Of a stretch of DNA of 64,000 nucleotides, positions 15,001 to 24,536 are shown in pieces. Both the position numbers and the translations under genes were made by a program. The stretch spans positions 58,526,645-58,590,644 of the forward strand of contig NC_090290.1 of NCBI RefSeq assembly GCF_037392515.1. The letters are read 5' to 3'. A model generated the notes under the pieces. The model searched no databases. It was not told the DNA's origin and saw only the letters and a program-made list of their open reading frames with translations. The DNA is from Haliotis asinina. Lineage: Eukaryota; Mollusca; Gastropoda; Lepetellida; Haliotidae. Positions within the stretch are counted from its first letter, which is position 1; every line of letters begins with the position of its first letter.

Positions 15001-17211
15001 TTGTGTGGACCAAGGTTCCAGCAAGTCTTCAAGGTTGGTGTAGTTGTGTTCCATAATGAAGAGCATGCTGTGCTCCAAGTCTATGTTGTGTGGACCAAGG
15101 TTCCAGCAAGTCTTCATGCTTGGTGTAGTTGTGTTCCATAATGAAGACCATGCTGTGCTCCAAGTCTATGTTGTGTGGACCAAGGTTCCAGCAAGTCTTC
15201 AAGGTTGGTGTAGTTGTGTTCCATAATGAAGAGCATGCTGTGCTCCAAGTCTATGTTGTGTGGACCAAGGTTCCAGCAAGTCTTCATGCTTGGTGTAGTT
15301 GTGTTCCATAATGAAGACCATGCTGTGCTCCAAGTCTATGTTGTGTGGACCAAGGTTCCAGCAAGTCTTCAAGGTTGGTGTAGTTGTGTTCCATAATGAA
15401 GAGCATGCTGTGCTCCAAGTCTATGTTGTGTGGACCAAGGTTCCAGCAAGTCTTCAAGGTTGGTGTAGTTGTGTTCCATTATGAAGACCATGCTGTGCTC
15501 CAAGTCTATGTTGTGTGGACCAAGGTTCCAGCAAGTCTTCAAGCTTGGTGTAGTTGTGTTCCATAATGAAGAGCATGCTGTGCTCCAAGTCTATGTTGTG
15601 TGGACCAAGGTTCCAGCAAGTCTTCATGCTTGGTGTAGTTGTGTTCCATAATGAAGAGCATGCTGTGCTCCAAGCCTATGTTGTGTGGACCAAGGTTCCA
15701 GCAAGTCTTCAAGGTTGGTGTAGTTGTGTTCCATAATGAAGACCATGCTGTGCTCCAAGTCTATGTTGTGTGGACCAAGGTTCCAGCAAGTCTTCAAGGT
15801 TGGTGTAGTTGTGTTCCATAATGAAGATCATGCTGTGCTCCAAGTCTATGTTGTGTGGACCAAGGTTCCAGCAAGCATACATGCTTGGTGTAGTTGTGTT
15901 CCATAATGAAGAGTATGCTGTGCTCCAAGCCTATGTTGTCTGGACCAAGGTTCCAGTAAGTCTTCAAGGTTGGTGTAGTTGTGTTCCATAATGAAGACCA
16001 TGCTGTGCTCCAAGTCTATGTTGTGTGGACCAAGGTTCCAGCAAGTCTTCAAGGTTGGTGTAGTTGTGTTCCATAATGAAGAGCATGCTGTGCTCCAAGT
16101 CTATGTTGTGTGGTTCAGGGTTCCAGCAAGTCTTCAAGGTTGGTGTAGTTGTGTTCCATAATGAAGACCATGCTGTGCTCCAAGTCTATGTTGTGTGGAC
16201 CAAGGTTCCAGCAAGTCTTCAAGGTTGGTGTAGTTGTGTTCCATAATGAAGAGCATGCTGTGCTCCAAGCCTATGTTGTGTGGACCAAGGTTCCAGCAAG
16301 TCTTCAAGCTTGGTGTAGTTGTGTTCCATAATGAAGACCATGCTGTGCTCCAAGTCTATGTTGTGTGGACCAAGGTTCCAGCAAGTCTTCAAGGTTGGTG
16401 TAGTTGTGTTCCATAATGAAGAGCATGCTGTGCTCCAAGTCTATGTTGTCTGGACCAAGGTTCCAGCAAGCATACATGCTTGGTGTAGTTGTGTTCCATA
16501 ATGAAGAGCATGCTGTGCTCCAAGTCTATGTTGTGTGGACCAAGGTTCCAGCAAGTCTTCAAGGTTGGTGTAGTTGTGTTCCATAATGAAGAGCATGCTG
16601 TGCTCCAAGCCTATGTTGTGTGGACCAAGGTTCCAGCAAGTCTTCAAGCTTGGTGTAGTTGTGTTCCATAATGAAGACCATGCTGTGCTCCAAGTCTATG
16701 TTGTGTGGACCAAGGTTCCAGCAAGTCTTCAAGGTTGGTGTAGTTGTGTTCCATAATGAAGAGCATGCTGTGCTCCAAGTCTATGTTGTCTGGACCAAGG
16801 TTCCAGCAAGCATACATGCTTGGTGTAGTTGTGTTCCATAATGAAGAGCATGCTGTGCTCCAAGTCTATGTTGTGTGGACCAAGGTTCCAGCAAGCATAC
16901 ATGCTTGGTGTAGTTGTGTTCCATAATGAAGAGCATGCTGTGCTCCAAGTCTATGTTGTGTGGACCAAGGTTCCAGCAAGTCTTCAAGCTTGGTGTAGTT
17001 GTGTTCCATAATGAAGACCATGCTGTGCTCCAAGTCTATGTTGTGTGGACCAAGGTTCCAGCAAGTCTTCAAGCTTGGTGTAGTTGTGTTCCATAATGAA
17101 GACCATGCTGTGCTCCAAGTCTATGTTGTGTGGACCAAGGTTCCAGCAAGCCTATGTTGTGTGGACCAAGGTTCCAGCAAGTCTTCATGCTTGGTGTAGT
17201 TGTGTTCCATA
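1..17211. repeat. 85-bp satellite array, about 202 copies
   Basis: A uniform tandem array fills the first 17.2 kb and runs off the left edge. Each unit is 85 bp and carries landmarks such as GTGTTCCATAATGAAGA, GCATGCTGTGCTCC and TGTGTGGACCAAGGTTCC. Units differ at only a few diagnostic sites: gaC/gaG before CATGCTG, agtC/agcC before TATGTTG, and four versions of the block after CCAGCAAG (TCTTCAAGGT, TCTTCATGCT, TCTTCAAGCT, CATACATGCT). Unit length hardly varies. Every unit contains TAATGA and 85 is not a multiple of 3, so the many 60-residue frames are periodic by-products, not genes. The array ends with a partial unit at 17,147-17,211. Two units make 170 bp, close to a nucleosome repeat, but a centromeric role is not shown. 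Confidence 0.97.
9434..14448. repeat. Pair of ~2.38-kb duplicated blocks inside the 85-bp array
   Basis: Units from 9,434 to about 11,815 are repeated in the same order from 12,069 to about 14,450, an offset of 2,635 bp (31 units). Rare variants fall at matching places: gaTcatgctg at 9,791 and 12,426, TTGTCTGG plus CCAGTAAG near 9,904-9,921 and 12,539-12,556, ctccaGgtc at 10,740 and 13,377, and CCAGGAAG near 11,449 and 14,084. A third, shorter copy of the left part (about 500 bp) begins near 15,554. This points to unequal exchange or conversion of blocks much longer than the monomer. Confidence 0.85.
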
Positions 17212-17829
17212 ATAATGATGATTGACTAGCTCCTTCTGTTGGTTCAGCTGGTGCCACTGAAACTACTCCACCACCAGATGGAGACTCTGGAGACTCTGGG
17301 CTTTTATCAGAGCCCTTAAACACTATGAGATGTATATATAGACTACATCTACCCTAGTGATAGTGTTCATGGACAATGCTCCACTAAAATTCATTAATGG
17401 AATGAAAAACCAGAGAGTACTTCATGGGATCCTTTTGATCCAAGTACAAGTTAGATGTGCACAATCACAAGGGCTCGGACAATGTTGTAGCTGACGACTC
17501 CTTCAAGTGAAGCCTACTGTTTAGTTATTATGTTATGGCTATGTTAGTTTTGTTGCCATTGTCATGTATGTATTCTTCATAGATGCTGTGTCTGTGTCAT
17601 ATGAATGTATTGCTGGGGAATGTGACTGTGAGAGTGTCTGTGTTGGTTAGGTGTCATGTACAGCAGTATCAAGTAATGCTAACATGAAGGCAATCTAGAT
17701 GAAAGTTTAGCACAGCTATTATGTTTTAATCATAAAGTTTATAACAAAAATCATTACATCGGACATAGAGCAAATAAAGGACCATTATCCATCAAAGACA
17801 TGTGATGAAGAAGATTGGATGTCTTTTGA
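17212..17829. other. Unannotated flank of the satellite
   Basis: Single-copy-looking AT-rich DNA between the satellite and the LINE fragment. I see no open frame of note, no RNA gene and no clear repeat apart from a short doubled 'gagactctg' at about 17,281-17,298. The last 60 bases may already belong to the LINE that follows. Confidence 0.5.
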
Positions 17830-18186
17830 ATGTCTGAAAAGTCAATAAAAGGGACAGAATTAGATCATAGATATGTTCTAAATATTTTACCTGAGGCGTG
17901 GAAAAATGCAATCATAAATCCCAGGTATATCCATATTTATGACATAAATCTAAATTCCTATCAAAAGAATTTTATGAAATCATTACATGGATCAAGATTA
18001 TTTTATCATATATTGTTATTTATCAATAATAATGCTCATTTGTCATACAAGGGTGAATATGATCAATGATACAAATTTTGATGGCCAATGACTGTTAAGT
18101 CTTACAGACAAGACATTAATGATGTAAAAATGAACCTTGTTCAGAGTGCTTTCTGCAACGTTTGTAATGACGAGGACGAAAACTTG
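17830..18186 (+). pseudogene. L1/Tx1-like LINE ORF2, 3' part, segment 1
   Basis: Plus-strand frames read as the region downstream of a LINE reverse transcriptase: a GSRLFYHILL block, then, after a stop at about 18,067, a Cys-rich stretch FCNVCNDEDENL ending at 18,186. The last part matches the layout of the C-terminal zinc-knuckle region of L1/Tx1-type ORF2 proteins (CxxC followed by WEC and FW). The frame is resumed exactly after the SINE at 18,187-18,714, giving NL-CHVYWECC across the insertion. The RT core is absent, so this is a 5'-truncated dead copy. Clade assignment is by pattern only. Confidence 0.6.
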
Positions 18187-18714
18187 CTATTATTACCATT
18201 GTTGTTATTTATATAGCCCACATATCCATGCAACTATTGCTTGCTCAAGGCACTGGTACTTGTTTCCCTTGATCACTGGATGTCCGTCTCAGTTGTCACA
18301 TTGTATTATTAACCTCAACTCCCTGGGGAGTATACAACTCTTGCTGCCAGCAGGTGCACCAAGTTTATTGTGGCTCTCTTAACCTAACGAGGTACCCAAT
18401 TCACAGCTGGGTGGACTGGGGCACATGGTCACAGTACTTTGTCCAAGTTTACTGCCTGTTGCTGTACCCGCAACTAGGTGTATGCACATATTCATGTTGC
18501 CACCATCTGGTCATATACCAATGGATTCATGGGTTCTTTTAAGTGCACAGGGTTGTGTACTGCACACTAGGGGTTGTGACAACATGAAAAGAGTCTGCAC
18601 ACAAAGTTGACTCCAAGGTTTTTACACCCAGCCACAGGTGGGCTCGATCCCAACACCTCAACCTCGCAGGATCATTAGCCTGGCGCTTTAGCCAGCTCGC
18701 CCACCGTGGCCCTC
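18187..18714 (-). mobile_element. tRNA-derived SINE, full length, minus strand
   Basis: Read on the minus strand, the element starts near 18,712 with a tRNA-like head: box A-like TGGGCGAGCTGG and box B-like GGGATCGAGCCC, about 45 bp apart. A body of about 420 bp follows, and it ends near 18,200 with GGGCTATATAAATAAC, a 3' motif common in molluscan SINEs. It sits inside the LINE frame and is flanked by AACTTG at 18,181-18,186 and 18,715-18,720, a short target-site duplication. Removing it with one duplicate copy restores a continuous LINE frame. The head keeps the Pol III promoter boxes. Confidence 0.75.
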
Positions 18715-19103
18715 AACTTGTGCCATGTTTATTGGGAATGTTGTGAAACTGAGAAGTTTTGGAATGATCATCAAATTTGGATTAACACTTATTTGATTCA
18801 AGAAGTAAATCTGACAAAATATTTAGTGTATTTTGGTGCCTTAAGTAAAAACCTACAACTTAATCATATAATCATTTCAGCGAAAGGCATATCTATATCT
18901 CTTCTTTGAAAGGAAACATTCCAAAATGTAATAACTTTATAAAGACTTTAAAAGATATTTTGTCTGTTGAAAGCTTCATTGCCAATAGGAAGAATGAAAT
19001 AAAAAAAATTGCAAATATATGGCATCCTTTACTCCCATTATTCAAACCTAGTTTTATAAAACCTATATACAATAGTTGTATATGTATAACACGGTTGACA
19101 TGA
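18715..19103 (+). pseudogene. L1/Tx1-like LINE ORF2, 3' part, segment 2
   Basis: This segment continues the LINE after the SINE. It opens with CHVYWECCETEKFW, the second half of the C-terminal zinc-knuckle region, then runs about 55 residues (to a stop at 18,907) and on in a shifted frame through ESFIANRKNEIKKIANIW to 19,103. The downstream AT-rich DNA may be its 3' UTR. It is broken by at least one frameshift and is not functional. Confidence 0.6.
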
Positions 19104-19109
19104 CTCATC

Positions 19110-19335
19110 TGATGTTAATGCTATGATGTTGAGAAGTGTACTTTATGATGTATCATGTATAACACTGTATATAGCATGTTATTATGGATGTGGTGACAGT
19201 GTATAACATGTCAAATGTAACCCTATATACCATCGTATACAGCATGATAAGTCTAATATGGTGCTATTTAGAACATTGTATGTGTGTGTAATGCTATATA
19301 CAACATGATATGTTGAATGTGACACCATGAAAAAT
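19110..19335. repeat. Degenerate AT-rich tandem repeat
   Basis: About three loosely related units share GTATAACA, TATATA(C/G)CA and CATGATA/CATGTTA motifs, with spacing of roughly 60 bp. It directly follows the LINE 3' end and could be its decayed UTR or an old minisatellite. The units are too diverged to define a monomer. Confidence 0.4.
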
Positions 19336-19656
19336 AAAAAACAAGTAATGCTAACATAAGCCATTTGATGTCAAGTGATTGTGGTGTGTTGTGTTTCCGC
19401 AACTGTTTCACGTTTCTGTCATTTTCAGTCCCTTTAACATCATCCCATGCTCTCCTAGAAGTAGGATGTTGACGCTCCCTCGACCAGCCACACTGCGACT
19501 CAAGTACTACATGGAATAAGACTCCCTGGGGTCATACGTTATTATGTGGTAGTCCGGGTATCATGTACTAGAGGATTGAATCTTACTGAACCTCAAGAAT
19601 ATTCAATCTACACATTTACTGTCACTTTCTCTGAGATTTCTCTATGTTTGGGCTGT

Positions 19657-19742
19657 CTAAAAGTGTAAAAATTTAAAGTTAAAAGTTAAAAGTATAAAGA
19701 TTTAAAGTTAAAAGTGTAAAAAGTTAAAGTTAAAAGTGTATG
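19657..19742. repeat. Low-complexity (AAAGTTAAAAGTGTA)-type tract
   Basis: Short A-rich tandem repetition of TTAAAGTTAAAAGT with variable AAAGTATA or AAAGTGTA spacers, about five to six imperfect units. It lies just upstream of a SINE copy. Confidence 0.75.
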
Positions 19743-19754
19743 TGTTGTGATAAC

Positions 19755-19968
19755 CATGAACATCTGGGTTAACCCTAGGCCTGTCTTCAGCAACCCAGGC
19801 TTCCCAACCACTAACGAGATTGAGTGGTCAGACTTGCACCCCTGGCTGACACTTGTAATCATATCCCATTTGGGTAGATTGATGTTGGCCACTCGATTGT
19901 CTGGCCCATACTTAGTTATGTACACACTGCTGTAGTGCAATATTTCTGAGTGCGACGTAAAACAAACA
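19755..19968 (+). mobile_element. Diverged copy of the abalone-type SINE
   Basis: This stretch lines up along its length with the well-preserved SINE at 36,428-36,705. Shared landmarks in order are CTTCAGCAACCCA, GAGTGGTCAGACT (GGGTGGTCAGACTC in the other copy), a GCTGACACTTGT block, TCGATTGTCTGGCCC and TTTCTGAGTGCGACGTAAAAC. It differs by many substitutions and lacks the ACTCACTC tail, so it is an older insertion. It has no coding role; the frames across it on both strands are incidental. Confidence 0.75.
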
Positions 19969-19982
19969 TGGAAAACAAACAA

Positions 19983-22599
19983 CTTCTTCTGTCATAGCAT
20001 ACCTGACATAGCAGATATGTTGCCATGTCCTTCATGTTACAATCAATGTTTCAGCTGATGTGAGATTGCAAACAGCTTATTCCTGAATACAACTTAAGAC
20101 TCCAAGAAGCCAGTACCACCCTGAAGTATCAGCTGCACGACAAGTCCCAAGTTCATCAGGTACAACCAGTGCTTGGGGTGTCAGGTAAGTTCTCTTCCAC
20201 ACCTCAACAGCAAGATCACAGAGCTATAAGCAAGCATTACCATGCCAAGTCTGAGGGATACAGAGTCAGGTAGGCCCACTTACATAATACAACTTGTCAA
20301 CTAACAACTAACATGGCATATTTTCCACATTTCCTGAAAATGTCAATGCCATCTGTCATTAACATTTGTGAGCTGGCCCCAAGGGCCAACTGACGGTTAA
20401 AGGTATATTAATATATTGTATTATTAACATTTTCACCTGGCCCCAAGGTCCAAGTGATAGTTTACAGCCTGTTATCCATCAACACCAAAGGTCCAGTTGT
20501 TTATATCTTATGAAATGCATATGCTGTTAATTGTTCTCACTAATCAGCTCACGCTATGTTTTCAGTTGCTTTAGGCTTATCCAGGGGTTAAAAAATATGT
20601 TCGTCTCATATCCATGACACGAGCAGGATCCACTTGCAAAATTCCTTGGTAAGAAGCCTGGTGACTTAAGTGTTTCACATGCCTGGTCTTCAGGTTCCAT
20701 GGAAACAAGGAAATACTAGTTGACTGTATATTGGAGAGGTTGTAATGTTTCTGTCTGAATTTAACCTACAGAGGTGATGTTTCGGTTTGTCTATTATAAT
20801 TCAACAAGCCATTGGTTTTGGATCCACCAATGGGTATTTTAACCCCTGGTATTAGTTATCCTGCATTGTCTTTGTTTCTTACATCCACATTCTATTGTGC
20901 AAATAAAGTAGGGGATAGTGGGAATCAGCAGGGCGTTTCTTATGATCCACATTGCTGGTGGAGAAATAGTCACTATGGTCTTGAAACCCTAAACATAGCC
21001 AAACTCACTTTGATTGTAAATTGAACATTCAAAGTACAAGTTTTGAAAATCCTCGGTTGTCTGTTTGACACAGCAAAATACACCAATAACAATGGTATTG
21101 CTTAAACTTTGAGGAATTCCAACCCACACAAGTGCAGTAATTAACACATACTGGCAGGCCCTCTTATTGAATTTGTTTCCATAAGTCTCTTTACTGGTTC
21201 TAGCTTAATTTCATATTTTTTGTATTTTGCAAAGAGATTATAGGTATTTGAAAGGATTTCCAACTATCTAAACAATTCATATGTTATTAACTGTAAGACT
21301 TTTTTCAAAGTTGTTGCAAAACATTAAGGTAAGTTGTTCACAGGTGATGATATTCCAGCCCATGTCAGAGAGAACTCTTAAACAATCTATTAAACCAAAA
21401 GGGGGATAAGTCATCACACTGTAAACAATCACTCATTGTAAAAAGTGTCAGCAACCTGATGATCTCTCCGTGGATAGTACATGTTTTCATTTGATAGTGC
21501 TTTTTGTCCCAAAGGACATTTATGTTACATCATAAGATACACCAAGGGTTCAAAATCCTTTTTAGAAAGATACTTGGCACAGGACAAGTGACTTTAAGAA
21601 AGTAATTTGTCATGACTAATTTTTCACTTGCCCTCATTTTATGATGTGATCATGATGATGTAATTATGAAATAAAAATCAAAATGTTATTTGATGTTAAT
21701 GTGTACTGGATTATTTATTGAAAAAGTGATAATAGCAAAGAAAGATAATTTTATTTTAATATCATTGTGAAATTTAATGGCTACATTAAGGATAAATATG
21801 AAATGAAATCCAACTTTATTTGCAGTTTGAAAGCATAAGTGGAAATTATCTAGCAGCCCACAGACAAGTAAGATACCAGATACCATTATTTTATTGCCCA
21901 TAATGAAAACTGACTTATCATGGGCATCGAGCAGTGGGCAGTGCATTCACAAACAGATACCATAGTTTTTGTAATGTAGTTTTCTACCAACAAAAGCTAC
22001 TTGTAACAAAATATCAACAGAAAATTCCCATAGTGTTGAAAGCATGGGTGCTACATGGTATGAAAGACTGGAGGGTCCTGTTTTCAATGTTTGTATTTGG
22101 ACTTAGTTGGTAATCAGACTTTCAAATATATACTCAGAGAAAAACACATGAGGGGTGTGTCTCATTACTTCGTGTGCTGTTATGCATTTTCTGCTCTATT
22201 AAGCTCAATAGACGTGGTCATGGCATACTGAAAAGCCACCCAACGTGTGCGAGGCAGGCCATCCTATAATACTCACTATAGACTGGATCCCCTGAAAGGA
22301 TCAGCACTACTATAGATGGAGCCGAGCTTAGGGGGATGATGCAATCTCAGGATTTACCCGTTAAACTGTGCTCCTGGCTATCAGGTCCTCTGTGGCTCAG
22401 TCGAACGACTGCTTGGTATGATCATGGTGCAGAATTGCCCAACTCTGTACTGAGGCTTGGAACCTACTGTTTGAAAAAAACATACATGGTGATCTCAGGG
22501 AGAGCGCAGTTAACAGCAACCCCTAGGGAGAAATAACAGCAGACCACCAACAACATCAGACCAGAGAGCCAGTCGGTCTCAGGTCAAACATTTCTCCCT
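19983..22599. other. Intergenic or intronic DNA, no recognisable gene
   Basis: No long frame is recognisable. At about 20,064-20,184 a plus-strand frame (DCKQLIPEYNLRLQEAS...) runs into a good splice-donor-like CAG|GTAAGT at 20,182-20,190, with an acceptor-like TTTCAG at 20,049-20,054, but that frame carries a TGA between acceptor and frame start, so an exon is only a weak possibility. At 20,360-20,460 a CTGGCCCCAAGG phrase occurs twice about 80 bp apart. Confidence 0.4.
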
Positions 22600-22616
22600 C
22601 CATTGGTTGTACATTT

Positions 22617-22665
22617 TTGCCATTTTTTTTATTTGATTTTATTTTTTTTTTTAATTTTCTTTTGA
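22617..22665. repeat. T-rich low-complexity tract
   Basis: Runs of T broken by single other bases. It could be the poly-A tail of a minus-strand retroposed sequence, but no element body is recognised beside it. Confidence 0.6.
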
Positions 22666-22939
22666 TTGAAACCTAATCCATAATGACATCTACAATGCAG
22701 TTTAATGTGAATCTCCTACGGGATCTTGGTTCTTGGCCAGGAAGTCTTGAATGATTTCTGGGTGGCCTTGTTCAAATGAGCTTTTTTGTCTCATCTTCAC
22801 TGACGGTGACTCAAATTCAACTGGTCCGCAGTCAATCATAGATGAATGTACTTTAAACTGATGAGGTGCATATGCTCGGATAATTGAATGTGGTCGAGTA
22901 AAATAAGAGTCTCAAGGAAAATCATGAGCCCCTCGAGAC

Positions 22940-23475
22940 ATGTGGTTGGGTCGCTTATTGTAAAAACAATACGTCATTGTTTATAATGATGGAGATCCTG
23001 CCGATGTATTAGTAACCCATTTAGAATCAGTACCTCTTTTGCGGGGTCATCTCTAAAAAAAGTTTTATAAAAAGTGTAGAACTTTGTATCACCTTGATCC
23101 AAATTTATGGGATTTCATGATTATTCCTTCTTTGCAATGTTATGAGTTTATGTTCTGGTTCTGGACTGGTGACTAACATACGTATTACCTGTTTGATCTG
23201 GTAATGTGGATACATACACTGACTTTTCATTGAATGGAATAAAACCATCCAGTAGAACTCCATTATTTTTCTGTTTGATGACATCACCATCCTCATCCAT
23301 GATGAGATAGGGGTAGCTCAGAACCAGATAAATACTTCGGGACAGTTGAGATATGACGATGACTTCTCAACGTTGGTATACATTGTTTTGTAAGTGCAGG
23401 CCATACAAGGCATTTTCCATTGTTGTGTCCATGAAATTGGAGAACACAAAGTTGGCACTTTGATCTGACATGGTT
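22940..23475 (-). pseudogene. Decayed unknown reading frame, minus strand
   Basis: Read from 23,475 leftwards, a frame opens with MSDQSANFVFSNFMD, reaches a stop after 34 codons near 23,371, and continues in the same frame for about 70 codons of protein-like sequence (LIMDEDGDVIKQKNNG, LLDGFIPFNEKSVYV). It then meets more stops but still reads DQGDTKFYTFYKTFF. Composition is that of a soluble protein. I do not recognise the family. Its orientation matches the virus-like fragments at 28.1-30 kb, and the hAT pseudogene and 100-bp array lie between them, so one interrupted element is conceivable but unproven. Confidence 0.35.
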
Positions 23476-23485
23476 ATTTACTTAT

Positions 23486-24396
23486 GAAAAACTTTTTAAT
23501 TGGTTCCCAGACAATTTCTCATGCATAAACTTTAAGCTGATGAAAGGATTTTGGAAGGTAAAAAATATATCTTGGTGAACATGATTGTATTATCCAAGAT
23601 AATTGGGATGTCTTTGAGACTCATGTAAGCATTGCCATGTTTCTGTATTTAAATAGAGCACAAGTGATTTTGATGTTTTCAAGGCCCACAGAGGTTGACA
23701 CCTGGTATAATTTTGATTCTGTCTCCGCATTCAAGCGCCAAATGTAAACTCTTCATTTTTTCGGTCTATCTGCTAGCAAAAAGCCTGCTTTATTCCATGA
23801 TCACACTCCTTCATTGCTTGAGAATCCCCTTATTGAGGACTTATGTTACATAATGATCTGTTGACACGTAGTGAGAAACCAGGGTGATATCGATTAGCCA
23901 GTCTGTTTGGGGTGAGATCTATGTCCATTGGTGAGGATGAGCTGGTACAACATGTTTATAGGTTTATCTAATTTGCCTATGTTGCCATCTTTGTGGACAA
24001 GATTCTACATCATCTAAATCTCTTAGGTTACTCCCACCACCACGGATGGCTTCCGCTTGCTTGTACGTATTGTTTCCTAATTGTAAACCATACGTACACA
24101 TGAGCATTAATTAAGCACCACCCATTTTCATGCAATAAGATTGTGTTTAACACACCACACTGGTCATTCATGATATGGAAACCAAACACATGGTTATAAT
24201 TACGTTAACTGAAAGTGTCAATCCATCAGCTACCAACACTGCTGCTACTTTAGGCTGTAATTTATTGACGGTCATATGAAGGCACTAAAAACATTATCAA
24301 TAATCATGTGCAAAACTATGGTCACACAGACAATGTCTGTGGTCCAACGCACACAACGTTCTCAAAAAATGTTTAAAAAATCTGAAGCCAACAGTA
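23486..24396. other. No recognisable feature
   Basis: AT-rich DNA with no convincing frame, RNA gene or repeat on either strand. Confidence 0.5.
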
Positions 24397-24468
24397 ATGG
24401 TGACATCAGTATTTGGTAGGGCTCTCACTAGTACTCGAGTACTCGGGACCGAGTCGGGTAAAGGGAGA

Positions 24469-24494
24469 CTCGAGTCCAATTTCTTGGACTCGAG
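24469..24494. repeat. Perfect 11-bp hairpin at the 5' side of the hAT element
   Basis: CTCGAGTCCAA at 24,469-24,479 and its exact complement TTGGACTCGAG at 24,484-24,494 enclose a 4-base loop. The same ACTCGAG/ACTCGGG words recur just upstream at 24,431-24,456. Clustered subterminal repeats of this kind bind transposase in many hAT elements. The outer inverted end was not found on the right side. Confidence 0.7.
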
Positions 24495-24536
24495 GCCTCG
24501 AAAGGGAGATAACTCTAACCTCCCTACATTACCAAC

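Noticed and set aside
84..17199. About 200 overlapping 60-residue plus frames (MCSIMK...WCSCVP) and 68-residue minus frames across the first 17 kb
   Set aside because: They are the same 85-bp repeat read again and again; each unit contains stops, the period is not a multiple of three, and no start, splice or composition signal suggests translation.
1..17211. A CRISPR-like array
   Set aside because: There are no unique spacers between repeats, no cas genes, and the sequence is animal.
20055..20270. A spliced exon with donor CAG|GTAAGT
   Set aside because: The only good frame has an in-frame TGA just inside the putative acceptor; kept only as a remark in the region entry.
22265..22282. A T7 promoter-like string (TAATACTCACTATAG)
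   Set aside because: It lacks three bases of the phage T7 promoter and sits in ordinary mollusc-like DNA; no vector sequence surrounds it.
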